This document shows positions 47,088 through 58,560 of a DNA stretch of 64,000 nt, piece after piece. Both the position numbers and the translations under genes were made by a program. The stretch lies in the NCBI GenBank assembly GCA_959347315.1, contig OY365806.1, positions 24,473,855 to 24,537,854 of the forward strand, written 5' to 3'. The stretch is from Bimastos eiseni (lineage: Eukaryota; Annelida; Clitellata; Crassiclitellata; Lumbricidae). Positions within the stretch are counted from its first letter, which is position 1, and every line of letters begins with the position of its first letter. A model generated the notes under the pieces. It was not told where the DNA came from. It did not search any database and was given only the letters and a program-made list of their open reading frames with translations.

Positions 47088-47273
47088 GCGTTTAATGGAA
47101 TGACGATACGGCCAGAAGTGTATACGACAAACGGATTGAATAGTCTGACGTATAGACTGGTCAACTGCGAGGAGACCCTTCTTTACACCTGGATTGCAGT
47201 AGAACTACCCGACCCACCACCCCCAAGACCCACCGAACTCAATCCAACGTCCAAGCTACCATCTGCGAAATGA
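47088..47273 (+). pseudogene. Last exon of the glycosyltransferase pseudogene
   Basis: Reads GAFNGMTIRPEVYTTNGLNSL, then TYRLVNCEETLLYTW and a Pro-rich tail to TGA at 47271-47273. The expected acceptor position carries CTTCGG rather than an AG, and no good alternative AG lies close by. The preceding HxRD exon is absent. Confidence 0.8.
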
Positions 47274-47619
47274 TGTGACGGACACACCGTGATGCATCTA
47301 TCTGCGACGTCATTATGACGATCGTGGAACATTTAGGCCCTACATAGCGCAAGTTGGCTTTCTTGAGAAAGCATTTTGTATCATTATTCAAATCTTTTAT
47401 TCAGTCATTAGTATTAAAGCTATAGTATGATGAAATGAAACTACTAGATAACTCGAAAACACAGACAACAAAAAAGTAGGGATTTACATTAAAGAGGAAG
47501 TGCGGCAGATTATTAATCAAACTATCTGCCTGTGATAAAAGCAATCGCCATAGAATCTAGAGCGGAATCAATTTTAAACAAGAGACATTTTGAGTAGAGT
47601 CCGAAGATGCCAACATGAA

Positions 47620-47725
47620 AGGAGAGAGAGGGGGGCAGACAGAGAAACAGACAGAGGCAGATACAGAGGGAGAGAGAGGTAGAGAGAGAGAGAGGTAGAG
47701 AGAGGGGAAGAGAGAGATCTCTGGG

Positions 47726-47756
<31 letters not shown>

Positions 47757-47782
47757 AGACAGCGAAATAGAGAGAGACAGAA

Positions 47783-47818
<36 letters not shown>

Positions 47819-47860
47819 AGAGTGAGAGAGAAAGAGATAGAGAGGGACAGAGAGAGATAC
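47620..47860. repeat. (GAGA)/(GACA) microsatellite with internal (TA)n
   Basis: Purine-rich AGAGAG and GACAGACA runs flank a (TA)15-type block at 47785-47815. It lies just 3' of the glycosyltransferase pseudogene. Confidence 0.93.
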
Positions 47861-48354
47861 TCCGCCTCCGGGTATTCCAGCAATATTTATGATAGGCGTA
47901 CTCGACCACCTGATTGTACAGTAAACATATTATGCTACTCGGCCATCCGGTTATAAGCTTAAGCTTTTTAAAACCATAATTAGGCTATAATTGTGAACCT
48001 GTGGATGCGTTGAGGTGTGCGAATTTGCACTATTGATTATGGAATGTGCAGGATCGATTCTGGATACTTGTTTAGGCCGATAAAGCGTCTGTTCCGTCAA
48101 ACTTTGATTGTTCTATGAGTGCATAATCGATCTGAGTGTGACTTAAAGAGACAAGGACGTCCTCAGGAATGTCTTATGACTCATGCCTATGTTTACTACA
48201 ATAAATAAGCCACATATCGAGCGCTTTGACTCACTTTTCCTCATTGAAGCTACGTTGGAATCTTTTGATGAATTTAAAGAGCCCAAACCTGCGTTGAACT
48301 TATTCCTCTACGTGTAGGAAGACCCGCTTAGAAACAAGAAATTCGTAATTCGAT

Positions 48355-48485
48355 CAGATGAACTGGGTGACTGGTAACTCGAAGATCAGAAGGACGAGAG
48401 TTCGATACCCGCTACCTCATAGGGCTGACCCATCCGTCCATTCGCTAGGTGGCGTTGTAGAATGAACAGTGGTACAGATATGCGC
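48355..48485 (+). mobile_element. SINE with GCTAGGTGGCGTTG core (plus strand)
   Basis: A tRNA-like head (CTGGGTGACTGGTAACTCG) with B box GAGTTCGATACCC at 48398-48410 precedes the core GCTAGGTGGCGTTG at 48444-48457. Same family as the inverted copy at 43010-43160. Confidence 0.55.
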
Positions 48486-48630
48486 TTCCATGCTATAACA
48501 GTTAAATTATCGATTCCTGCTGAACTTGTCATTTGTTAGGCCTACTATAATGGAAAATAATGAGGAACGCGAGGCCGGAAAGGTGAATTCGCCCGAAGAG
48601 AGGAGTCAAGGCAAGGAATACGAAGAGCGC

Positions 48631-50781
48631 TAGGGGAGAGTTGCCTCACATGGACCGTTGCCTTAATTGGACCGCAGCCGATTTAGACACTAGATCCCAA
48701 CATGACTTCGTTTTTAAATGTTGTATTCTTGAGCATTTGAATATTAATCCAATTGCCACGTGCAGTTTTACTTAATACCAAGTGTTTATTAAACTGCGGT
48801 GAAAACTTCATTTCATATAGACCTACCTCTGATCTATTTCTGAGTCGTAACTGACAACGGTGGCATACATTTTAGGTTAGTGTTTAAAAATGCAATCAAA
48901 TTTGTTTTACTTTTAAAAACGTTTCACGTTTGAGCGAAAATAAGTGCTTTTATGTTAATACTGACGTGTGTTGAACTTACGCTTTGTAAGCAGAAGTAGT
49001 CACTATTGCCTGAAATGGACTACGTTAAGTGTCCTGAATTGGACCGCTAATTTGTGGGTGGTCCATTTAAGGACACTGGCATTTACAATGTTATAAAAGA
49101 AAGTTTCATTGGCTAATGAGCCTATTAGACTATCTAGGGCAAATTTTTTCCCATAGCCGGAGGCAAACTGCAGAAAGAAACGAAGAAAACTCGGAACAAC
49201 GCTCCCCGTTGTTTGTAGAGTTACTTACGGGCAGTGTGGCGTGGAATTTAGCGATATTTCTGACGAGCATAGGGAGGTGGGGTGGGGGGGGGGCAAGTTG
49301 GTTGCGGGGGCAAGTTTGTGTTTGCGTTATATAAGTATAATGCGTGGCAGGAAATACGTCTAACAAGAAGTTTATCGATGAGCATGACAAGCCTGATCTT
49401 TTGTTTAATGGCGGCCGCGTGCTACGGTGCTTTATTTTCGTTTGCTACTGAAAAGTAGGTTGTCCTATTTACTGCTTAAAATATTTCACTGTTATAAAAT
49501 ATCGTATATCATAATCCACATAGATGCAAAAATTATGGCAGATGGGTTATTTTGTTAAGCATTCATTGCACTTTATTACTGGTATACCTTGTTTACCGAA
49601 ATCACGTTGTGCAAACAGTGACCACGAGATTTTATAGTGTGGACCTGTTGGGGCAAGTTGGCGGGGGCAAGTTGGCGGATGCAACCAACTAGCCCCAAAG
49701 GTCAGCCAACTGGCACCACTATAGGCCTAAAGGTAATTATTGATGTGTCTAGCAATTGTTACATTAGACTGATGTCATCGTAATAGTAAATTCGAAACTT
49801 GTAAAGCGACTACAATAGCGGTGTTGCCGTAACCAGCTCATTCACAAGCGCTTAATCAGAACAAAATCGATCGCATAGATCAAGATCCAGAAAACCAGAC
49901 AGGCTGCATGAAGGCAGTCAGACGGTGTTTGGAGCCAATAAATGACATTGAGATTTTTTAAAGAAATTGCCATTTTAATTACGTAGTTTTTGTCTGACAT
50001 CTTTCTTAAGGTTAAATGCCGTTACTGGAAACGAACTTGATTCACGCATAACGCATTCGCTTTCCGCTGTTACAATTCAGTTTTATGCGTATGATTTGCA
50101 TTGCCACCATCTTGCCCCAAGCAGGCAACCAACTTGCTCCAGAGCAGAGGCAAGTTGGATGACTTTCAGAATATTTTGAGATCGTTTTTTTGTAAACTTA
50201 CAAAATAGTGTGAAGCCTGAGTTTGTGCTGGAGTGTACCCGTTATTAATAGCTGTGTTTTGAGATAAAAATTATTATGTTAGCATTATCGTTGACGATCA
50301 CGTGAGATAAAACTTACTTTTCAGCCAACTTGACCCCACCTCCCCCCAAAAGCGGAAAAGAGGATAAGTGCAGCAAGTGTACGTTACGGTTTCACGATAG
50401 TTGCGCTGAAGTCAATGGGCTGCTTAATGAGGATTCGCTGCTCTGGGGGAACTGTGCTGAATGTCTATAGACAGAAAGTGTTTGAAATGTTAAAGTTTTG
50501 ATTCAATTTTCTTTAGAAACGTTTTTAGACTCATTTGTTGTATTCAGGGCAACCGGTCCAGTCAAGGACACCACGTGGTCCATTTAAGGAAACGGGTTGC
50601 CTGGAATGGACTTTCTAAAGCTCAATTTGTTTTAGTTATTTATCATAAATGAATAAATACTAATACAATACTTATTAACCACATACTTGAATAATCATCC
50701 TATCTTATGGCATAATTTCCTTTTAGGTAGGATTTATTCAGAAAACCTCAGTTTGCCTTTGCCATTCATGGCTACTCTCCC
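48631..50781. mobile_element. Outer TIR element interrupted by a second element
   Basis: Left tip TAGGGGAGAGTTGCCTCACA and right tip reverse TAGGGAGAGTAGCCATGAAT. Both halves carry TTGGACC / GGTCCATTTAAGGA motifs (48665, 49038, 49055, 50577). TA at each tip could be the target duplication. No transposase frame. The interior is split by 49272-50347. Confidence 0.55.
49272..50347. mobile_element. Inner TIR element with GGGGCAAGTTGG motifs
   Basis: Left end GGGAGGTGGGG, a poly-G run, then CAAGTTGG. The right end in reverse is GGGAGGTGGGGTCAAGTTGG. GGGGCAAGTTGG-type motifs recur inside near both ends (49290, 49308, 49651, 49664 and inverted at 50113-50158). About 1.08 kb, non-coding, nested in the 48631-50781 element. 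Confidence 0.6.
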
Positions 50782-51133
50782 TATCGTCAGAAACTGCGAA
50801 GCATCTCGTAGACATGGGCCTATTACCTTAAGCTAAAGCTATTGGCTGAGAGCGAATCGAGTGACATTTTACATCATAGAGTAATTACAACAGCTGCTGT
50901 AGATATGATCTGCATTTTAATATCATCATCAAAACATCAAGCATTCTTCTTGTCTCCGAAATCTAAACGAACATCAAGTGCTGAAGAACAGGCTTTTAAT
51001 TCTCCCGAAAATTAAAGCATTCTGCTCGTTACACCGCTGCCACCAGGACCTGAAAGAAGACGATCAGCAATCATTCTCTTTCAATACAGTTACTGTCCTG
51101 TCATACTGCGAATTGAATGAACGAAAATGCATC

Positions 51134-51166
<33 letters not shown>

Positions 51167-52844
51167 AATAATAATAATAATAATAATAATCATTATTATT
51201 ATTATCATTTTTATTATTTTAATTGTTGTAGTAGTAGGAGTGGTAGTGGAAGTAGTGGTATTGGAAGTGGTGTCAGTAGTTGTAGCGTAGTATTACTAGT
51301 GTCTGTAGACGATCCAGTTAGGTAAGCCTATACATAGGTAAGATGTACATGTAGGCTTTTCCGCATCTCATGCTCCTCTGCGAAAGATCGAGAGCATGCG
51401 GGTTAGTACGGTCGTTGCAGAGGACCTTAACATTTTTTTAATGGCGTGGCATCCACTCAAACGGACGAACGGCGATGAAAGATCTCACCCGATCAGACTC
51501 TCATTGAAAAATGTGCAGAGTTGAGGTCATGGCTACATAAAAACGTTTGCATTTACATTCCTCGTATTGCAATTTACACTTTAACATTTGTCGCTACATT
51601 TACATATTTGTAGTTGTAATTATCAATCAACAACTATGGGCTCATCGCCCGTAGGAGTCTGATGCTTTCTGGTCACATCTCTCCAAATGTCTCTGTTTTA
51701 TGGCAAGGCCTACATATATATCTATAAATTGTTTATTAAAGCACAGGAGCAGTTTATATAAACGTAGACCGTTAAATGAATGTGGAGTATACTATACTAA
51801 TATTGGCTTGTTTATTTATGCACTAAACATCCAACCTACATATAGGCCTTAATTATCATCCTTGAGATTTATAGAATTTCTTGAAGACGTGAGATTTTAT
51901 ACAAAGAGGTGTGACATAGCCAGTGGAGCTTGAGGCAATAATGACGGTGGGTTAGGGACTTAGGGTCGATCACGTTGCATGCAAGAACTGAGACTTTTGC
52001 GTGTTCTAGGCCCTATAATTATGTTCTCGTGCATGAGTGATCGTTCCAAAACCTTGTTGCAGAGGTGGAAAATACCAATGGATTGCTTCGTCGCATCGGA
52101 TCCGTGCTTAACGTTAAAAGCCTTTCCACTATATTATTTCCGCCATTGCTTCACACAAAGTCTGATTACTACAATAATTCTCCTTTCCTCAACCTCGATT
52201 CCGCCCAGCTTACTCGTATGCAACTAACTTGTATGAGCTGTTAATATAAGCCACATAACAACTTATCATCCCCACCCTCAAACTAATTCAATAGCCTTAC
52301 TTGAAAATCTTGGAGTGTATCCATGGCCTATGCGCTGGAAAGCCCACCACTGACATTACATGCACCTCTCAGATCTACTTCGAGCACGGTACATTGTAGT
52401 TAACGAGTTCAGTTCGAAATACTCATGACTCCATAATTATTTGCTTAACTTATGCTGCTCACATAGGCCTATTTTTATAGTTGTGACGATGATCAGCAAG
52501 CGAAGGTCAAAGAGAGGACATCACCACAGGTATACAGTCGAGGCCTTCATGTAGGCTATATCCTAACGGTAGATTTTAGAGCAGATTACAGCGAATCTTG
52601 TGGACGAGAACGGTCAACAGAGCCCAGAGGAAAGAAGACACATGTAGGCCCATATAAAGATCTAGGCCTATTAGATTAGTCAGCAGGACATAGGCCCTAG
52701 ATCGATAACAATAGCGTAGGGTATAAACATCCAGTGTCTCAAATAATCGAAAAAAACCGACAAATATCGAAAAAATTGCTCTGATACGACAAAGAACGCT
52801 AATTTAATACGGAGACGACTCCTAATGCCGTTCCCTTAGGAGTT
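50782..52844. other. No gene seen
   Basis: A+T-rich spacer holding the triplet microsatellite at 51134-51215 and frequent TAGGCC words (52468-52695). A TAGTAGGAGTGGTAGTGGAA-type purine/T stretch follows the microsatellite. No recognisable frame. Confidence 0.5.
51134..51215. repeat. (GAT)n-(AAT)n-(ATT)n compound microsatellite
   Basis: GAT triplets, then AAT triplets, then ATT triplets in succession. The AAT and ATT parts are complementary. Confidence 0.95.
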
Positions 52845-52987
52845 AAGACCAAGACCAACGCATTCGAGACCAAGACCGATGGTCCGAGACCTAGACCAAG
52901 ACCTATGTATTCGAGATCAAGACCAGGATCGACGTTTCCGGTCTCGAGAGTCGAGACAAAGACCGCGGTCTCGAGACCACATCCCTG
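52845..52987. mobile_element. Right end of a hAT-like element with GACCAAGACC repeats
   Basis: Several GACCAAGACC / GAGACC units are followed by the tip TCTCGAGACCACATCCCTG, whose reverse begins CAGGGATGTGGTC, a hAT-like terminus. No matching left end was found. Confidence 0.5.
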
Positions 52988-53099
52988 AGTGTGACAGAAA
53001 TGGTCCTTGACGTCTTACCAAATGTGAGTGAGTTTGGATCATTTCTAGTTATTATTATCAAGCAATTTAAATGCATCTTGTGGAATAAATAATGAATGT

Positions 53100-53342
53100 T
53101 ATAATTCTGCTTTCTCCATTTTTCATCGTTCTACCATATAGTTTTAAGCATTTTTATGGTTATAATTATACCTTATCTGAAAATTATAAAATATGTGCAT
53201 ATAACATTCTGGACATTTTTTCAGGGGGTGCAGAGCCTTGTGACGTCATATGTAAGGGGTTATGACGTTTGTCACGACTTGCGACGAGGGGAGGGGTTCA
53301 AAATTGATCGATAATTGTGTGACGTCATTTATGGACGACCAC
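53100..53342. mobile_element. Solo right end related to the 31203-32844 element
   Basis: The tail GTGTGACGTCATTTATGGAC at 53318-53337, and the G-rich block with TTGTGACGTCATAT at 53239-53252, parallel the last 120 bases of the element in glycosyltransferase intron 4. The left part is absent. Confidence 0.65.
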
Positions 53343-53769
53343 GTTCTAATTTATTTCACATTTTTCAAATATTATATCTAAAGGCTATTTATACATGACT
53401 GTCATAAGCAGTCTAAAATTTAGTTTTTCTTGATTTAACTGTTATCAAAATTTGTTTTCTCCAATTTTACTCGTTCGGTGCTAAGAAGAGCAATATCGTT
53501 GAGACGATCTTGTCTTTTTGAAGACCACAAATACAACAAAATTAGCTTCAATTTGCTGAGGGACCGCTCACAGCCTGCAATTGAAACAGCAATTGTTAGA
53601 AAATTTGCAGTGAAATGCGTTGATTTGGAAATACGTAATGTGTATTATGGCGCCCCTTACGGGTCCTTATTGGTCACTGCTGATCGGTGGCACCCGATGG
53701 CGCCAACATTTCTTTCCACACCTGCAGTTTCAAACACCAATTAATTCATTTGTTTTCATGTCTTTCCAA

Positions 53770-54060
53770 GATATCTCCAGAACAAGTCACGAACACTATA
53801 CATTTCGAAGGCATCTGTTCTGGTTTCTTTGTCTTCCCTTAACGTCCAACTTTCCGCTCCGTACATGGCTACTGGCCATACAAGCTAGGGCCCTCAACAA
53901 TAGGAGTTTTGTTGTTAACTGTATTCTCTGATTTTGCCAAATATTTTTGAGTCCTGTAGATAAATAGGACCTATGCCGTATCCTTTTGTTAAGCGTGATC
54001 TGATTTCTTTCCAATGTCACCCTCCTCTGAAATGAGTGAGCCAAGACACAAGAAAGTACT
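53770..54060 (-). mobile_element. LINE reverse-transcriptase C-terminal relic
   Basis: Minus-strand frames read FRGGWHWKEIRSRLTKGYG (~54030-53975) and MYGAESWTLREDKETRTDAF, then EMYSV (~53870-53790). The YG.E.WTLR....R..AFEM pattern is the usual C-terminal block of endonuclease/reverse-transcriptase LINEs. Interrupted by stops. Confidence 0.6.
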
Positions 54061-54119
54061 TACTGTAGATCTACCATTGTGTATTACAGCTGTGTAGTTA
54101 ACAATAAAATGCTGATTGA

Positions 54120-54510
54120 TTGATATTAATGGTCAGCATAGTTGAGCTGATTGTTGGCATTCCCGTTTACACGTATTGTCGACTAGCTGGGGCACCCGGT
54201 GCCCGGGTAAAGACTATAGGTTTTTGGCCCTGGCGAGGAGGAAGACGGCGGCCGCCCCTCTACTGGGTGTCTAAGGTTTTCCTCGAGCGAGGGTCAGAGC
54301 AATTTTATGGGTGTGTCAGAGGTGCGCCGTAGGTTTATGGTCATGGAGATCAGGACGAGGGCGGCCGCGGGTTCAGAAATCCCTACTGCATGTCCCAGGT
54401 GTTCCCCGAGCCAACGGCGAAGGTTTCGAGTCAATGGCTGTAAAACTGTGGAAATGCATCGCCGGACAGAGGGACACACAGAAAGTCTTCTTTATTTATA
54501 AGATTTATTC
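54120..54510. other. G+C-rich patch with two GCGGCCGC sites
   Basis: Clearly more G+C-rich than its surroundings, with GCGGCCGC at about 54249 and 54361 and CCCGGTGCCCGGG near 54190. A frame reads TACPRCSPSQRRRFRVNGCK but I cannot assign it. It could be a repeat fragment or a CpG-rich regulatory island upstream of the kinase gene. Confidence 0.35.
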
Positions 54511-55964
54511 GATTTGAATTGTCATGAACTCATGGTGTTAGTTCTGATTGTGCCCAGTGTGATTTACATAAATCTAAAATGGCAGGTCTTTGGCAGTCTT
54601 TGGCCTAGAAGCTCCAAAACTGACGTCAAGCGAACGATAGCGAATCACTGAGACCTGTCGGGGTATTCGGAATTGAACATTTATATACAGCACAAAGGTG
54701 TAAATTCTGCCTTACTTTTAACACATCACTTCGTAACGCGCAGTATATTTAAATATTTAAAATGCCATGAACACCTATTTGTCATGAATTTTTAAGTAGA
54801 GACTGTTTTTGTAAAAATATAAATCATACAACACACGGTATTTCATTCGGAGCTCATGTTTGGCCAACATGGAAAGCGGACATGATAGGCTCCGTTGTGT
54901 ATAGCGTGGTATGTCTACTGTCTGGCTGGGAAGAACAAGAAAAATGTCGTCCAGAGGAGCAGTGTTTTCGACTGGAAAATCGAAGGGTCAACGCCAGTAA
55001 TTTCCACCGATCGACCGTAACATTTTCTCCGTACCACCGGACGCGAACGGACAAAAGGAGACAAGGAATGCAAGAATAGGACGGCAACCATTGACGTGTC
55101 TTCTCATCACTATACATTATTATATAACCTTGGTTTGTTTTCATGTTCGAAGCGTTAATTTTGGCTGATCTGCAACTGTTCTGAGGTTTGCCTTCGAATT
55201 TTCTTTTACACTTTCACCGTTGTTTGAAGTTTTTCGATCTTGAAAATTAAGGATAAAACTGAGCGAGGAGTCTAGTTGAATATGACGCAGATCGCGTGAC
55301 TAGGGCACTTGCTTTGTTGTCTGTTTTCGTTTACTTGGCTGCAGTTCATATACAGGCCGCCGTCGTGGCTGTTACTTCATGGCTTGTATCCAGATTAATC
55401 AGGACATTCGCCTGTTTACTGTGTCTCGCGACACATTTTGTTTGAGTTCGATGCGAACAGGCTTAAGTTTGGATGTTTTAAAGCATTTTCACGAGTTTTG
55501 CTAAGTGTTACCATACAGGTTCATTGATATAGGGCACCAATTAGTTATTCCGTCTTTTTCTGTGTGTCTACAGATAGCAATATATGTCAGTTATATTGTT
55601 TTTACAGATACAACAGAATAGAGTGCATCCAACATACAATTTAAAAAAAGACATATTATGATGTATTTACATAATGTGACATGCTTGAAATAATTCAGAA
55701 ACATTTGCTGTGTTTGTTAGAGCAGAGCTTCAGAATTCTGATTGACTTAATGAATTTGTACTTTATATTCTGATATTTCTTAGCGTTGGAACTTCAGTTT
55801 CTCAACATTTTCTGTAAAAAGTTAAGAATCTGTGGCACGATTCTAATTCCAATAATCACCCTGCATGACCTGTGTTCCCTTGTGCTGTGCTTAGCATGCC
55901 CAACACGAATGAGATGATTTGCATGGTCTTTAGATATAAAAATTGAAGTCAATATGTGCAGGTG

Positions 55965-56110
55965 CTTGATAGTGTAGTGATTACAGTGCTGGACTGTCAA
56001 TCATGAAGCTTGAGGTTCATATCCCCAACAGGGCAGGAATTTGGTTCAGGAATATGAAATGGCAAGGGAGATTATCAACCACCTGCCCTCATATGCCAAG
56101 GCTAAGAAAA
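55965..56110 (+). mobile_element. tRNA-derived SINE upstream of the kinase exon
   Basis: TAGTGTAGTGATTACAGTGC, then TGG, is a good A-box region (55970-55993). GGTTCATATCC at 56014-56024 is the B box. A body with GGCAAGGGAGATTATCAACC follows. Acceptor-stem pairing is lacking. Confidence 0.5.
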
Positions 56111-56146
56111 TAAAGTCACTCACATTTCATACCTTGAATGCTTCTA

Positions 56147-56300
56147 ATATATTCATTCATTCAATAATATATATATAGAGCCCCTTCAAGGTAAGTACTC
56201 AATAGCACTCCCAACTCCTGCCTGGAAAAAAGGGTATGTTTTCAAATCGCCATAAATGTACCGCTAGTTACATGATTGATGAAACTGACATAACTCCAGA
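56147..56300 (-). mobile_element. 3' tail fragment of a CR1-like element
   Basis: ATTCATTCATTC, then an (AT) run and TAGAGCCCCTTCAAGG with ACTC.ATAGCACTCCCAACTC, parallel the 3' UTR and tail at 23721-23800 (ATTCATTC.., TAGCGCCTCTTCAAGG, CTCAGAGGTGCTCACAGCCC) in the same orientation. No coding part remains. Confidence 0.5.
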
Positions 56301-56672
56301 GAAGGGCCATTCTACACTCTAAGGCCTATCACATGAAATGTGCATTTTTGCCTAGCTGCTGTACAGGCAAATATATGTGTATTATATATATAATATTATC
56401 TACAAACGGTATTTAAAATACAAAGATTAGTTCTTGTTGAATGTCTTAAAGTTTCTGCATATGCTATACCTGATTTACTTAAACAGTTCTTTGCTTCTTT
56501 TGACAGAGTTTGCGATTGGATTACTTGACTTTGGTGTAAAAGCAACAGATGCTCAGAACTAAATCTGGAAGGCACAGTGTTTTCCTTGGCGCCTTTGAGC
56601 AGTAGAGATTCGATTGGTATCGCATCTTGGATAAGAGCGTGGAAGATATTCGTAAACCTGAAGTTGGCGTAG

Positions 56673-57329
<657 letters not shown>

Positions 57330-58149
57330 TAAGCTTTGTTACCTCTTCTGTTTGCACTAAAAGACTCAACTTTAACTTGATTATTTAAATAGGTTTAGTC
57401 ATTCTATAAAAATATTTAACGACTTCATGAGCCTTGGTTTCCCCTTGAGGTAATGAGAACTGCTTTTAAATAGAGAAGCATTGTGCAGCAATCTAGTTGT
57501 ACTAGATAAACCATCATTTGATCAATGAGTTGCTATTCAGTATTGTGAGCTGTTGGCGCTGCTGGCCAGCAGGCTTTATTCGGTGCAAAGCACTGTGTCT
57601 ATAAAGAGCATTGGCATAGCTTGCTTCTTTCTTACCCTGTGTCCATACAAGATGATGCTTTGTCTCCAACTGCAAGGCAATGCTGCATTGAACCTGGATG
57701 TGATCATAAAAGGTCATGTCCTAGAGGTTTAGACATTCAATTCCATTATGCAGAAACTTAGCAGTGGCTAGAGCCTTGATGGTATTGATTTTACAAACAA
57801 TTATCTTGATGGTATTGAATTTACAAACAATTATCTTGCATAAATAAAACAGATTATTACAGATTAAATTAGAGATTTGTTACACACTTGGACAATTGTC
57901 GCAGGAATCAATTTTCAAAACTAGTTGTAAATTAATTTTGGGAAATGTTTTTGAATCAATAAATAATATTTAACAAAAGTTGAAAATATACAGTTAAAAT
58001 GATCTTTAATGCAAGCTGCTTTACAATACAATTTTTATTTATAAAACTGTAAGCAATTTGATGAAACGCTTTTGTATTTGTTCAGTTGTTATTTTAAGCT
58101 ATAAAATTCTACAGTGCTCACAAAAGCGAAGTTGCGGGAACTAACTTAT

Positions 58150-58560
58150 TCACAGGTTTGTAATCAAAACATGATCGATGAGCATGGGGTCAAGATTCAG
58201 AGAGGCAGGCGGACAGTCAGACAGCTGAAGTGGATGACGTTTAGAGTTGAACGTTAAGTTTGGTAGGGCAAGGGGAGGAATTAGGAGTGGAGACTTTGTG
58301 AAAAGCAATGTTTTCAGTTTGAGGAATAGAACTGTGGAATAGCAATAGGAGAGGTTTTGAGGGTTCATGGGATTGATAAGATATTTGTTCTAATACCAGA
58401 GAAATTTGTTTCAGAGAAGCAGAACAATTAGGGTTATGGAGTGAATTGGAATTTTTTTTAAAAGAGGTGGTCGATGTGTGTAGTAATGTTAGGGTGGAAA
58501 AGGAACTGGTTGAACGAAGTGGTTTAACCGTAAACAACTGATAAAGGTGGGAGGGGTGAG
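58150..58560 (-). mobile_element. LINE C-terminal relic in the kinase intron
   Basis: The minus strand reads YSTVLFLKLKTLLFTKSPLL then IPPLALPN, ending at a stop near 58150. The KLK.LLF.K block matches the relic at 20395-20625, so both may derive from one family. Upstream sequence is shifted in frame. Confidence 0.4.

Larger units (their letters stand above)
39785..47273 (+). pseudogene. Tandem unprocessed duplicate of the glycosyltransferase gene, inactivated
   Basis: Same strand, exon order and splice phases as the gene at 21633-34065. Recognisable parts are exon 1 (39785-40195), exon 2 (44935-45170), exon 3 (45499-45686), exon 4 (46798-46925) and exon 6 (about 47088-47273). Damage is seen directly. 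The aligned start codon is GTG. An in-frame TAA lies at 40073-40075 and a frame change follows in exon 1. The invariant VPFRDR reads VQFRDR. A run of eight Gs puts the WGGEDDD segment out of frame. Only 162 bases separate exons 4 and 6, leaving no room for the HxRD exon. The last-exon acceptor reads CTTCGG where the parent has TTTCAG. Exons 2 and 3 stay open and well conserved, so inactivation may be fairly recent. A functional fragment is conceivable but unlikely. Confidence 0.85.

Noticed and set aside
47557..47909. Ser/Leu-rich hydrophobic frames resembling membrane proteins
   Set aside because: They are the reverse strand of a GAGA/GACA and TA repeat; the hydrophobicity is a composition effect.
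55965..56035. Genuine tRNA gene
   Set aside because: A and B boxes are good, but the acceptor stem does not pair and a SINE-like body follows.
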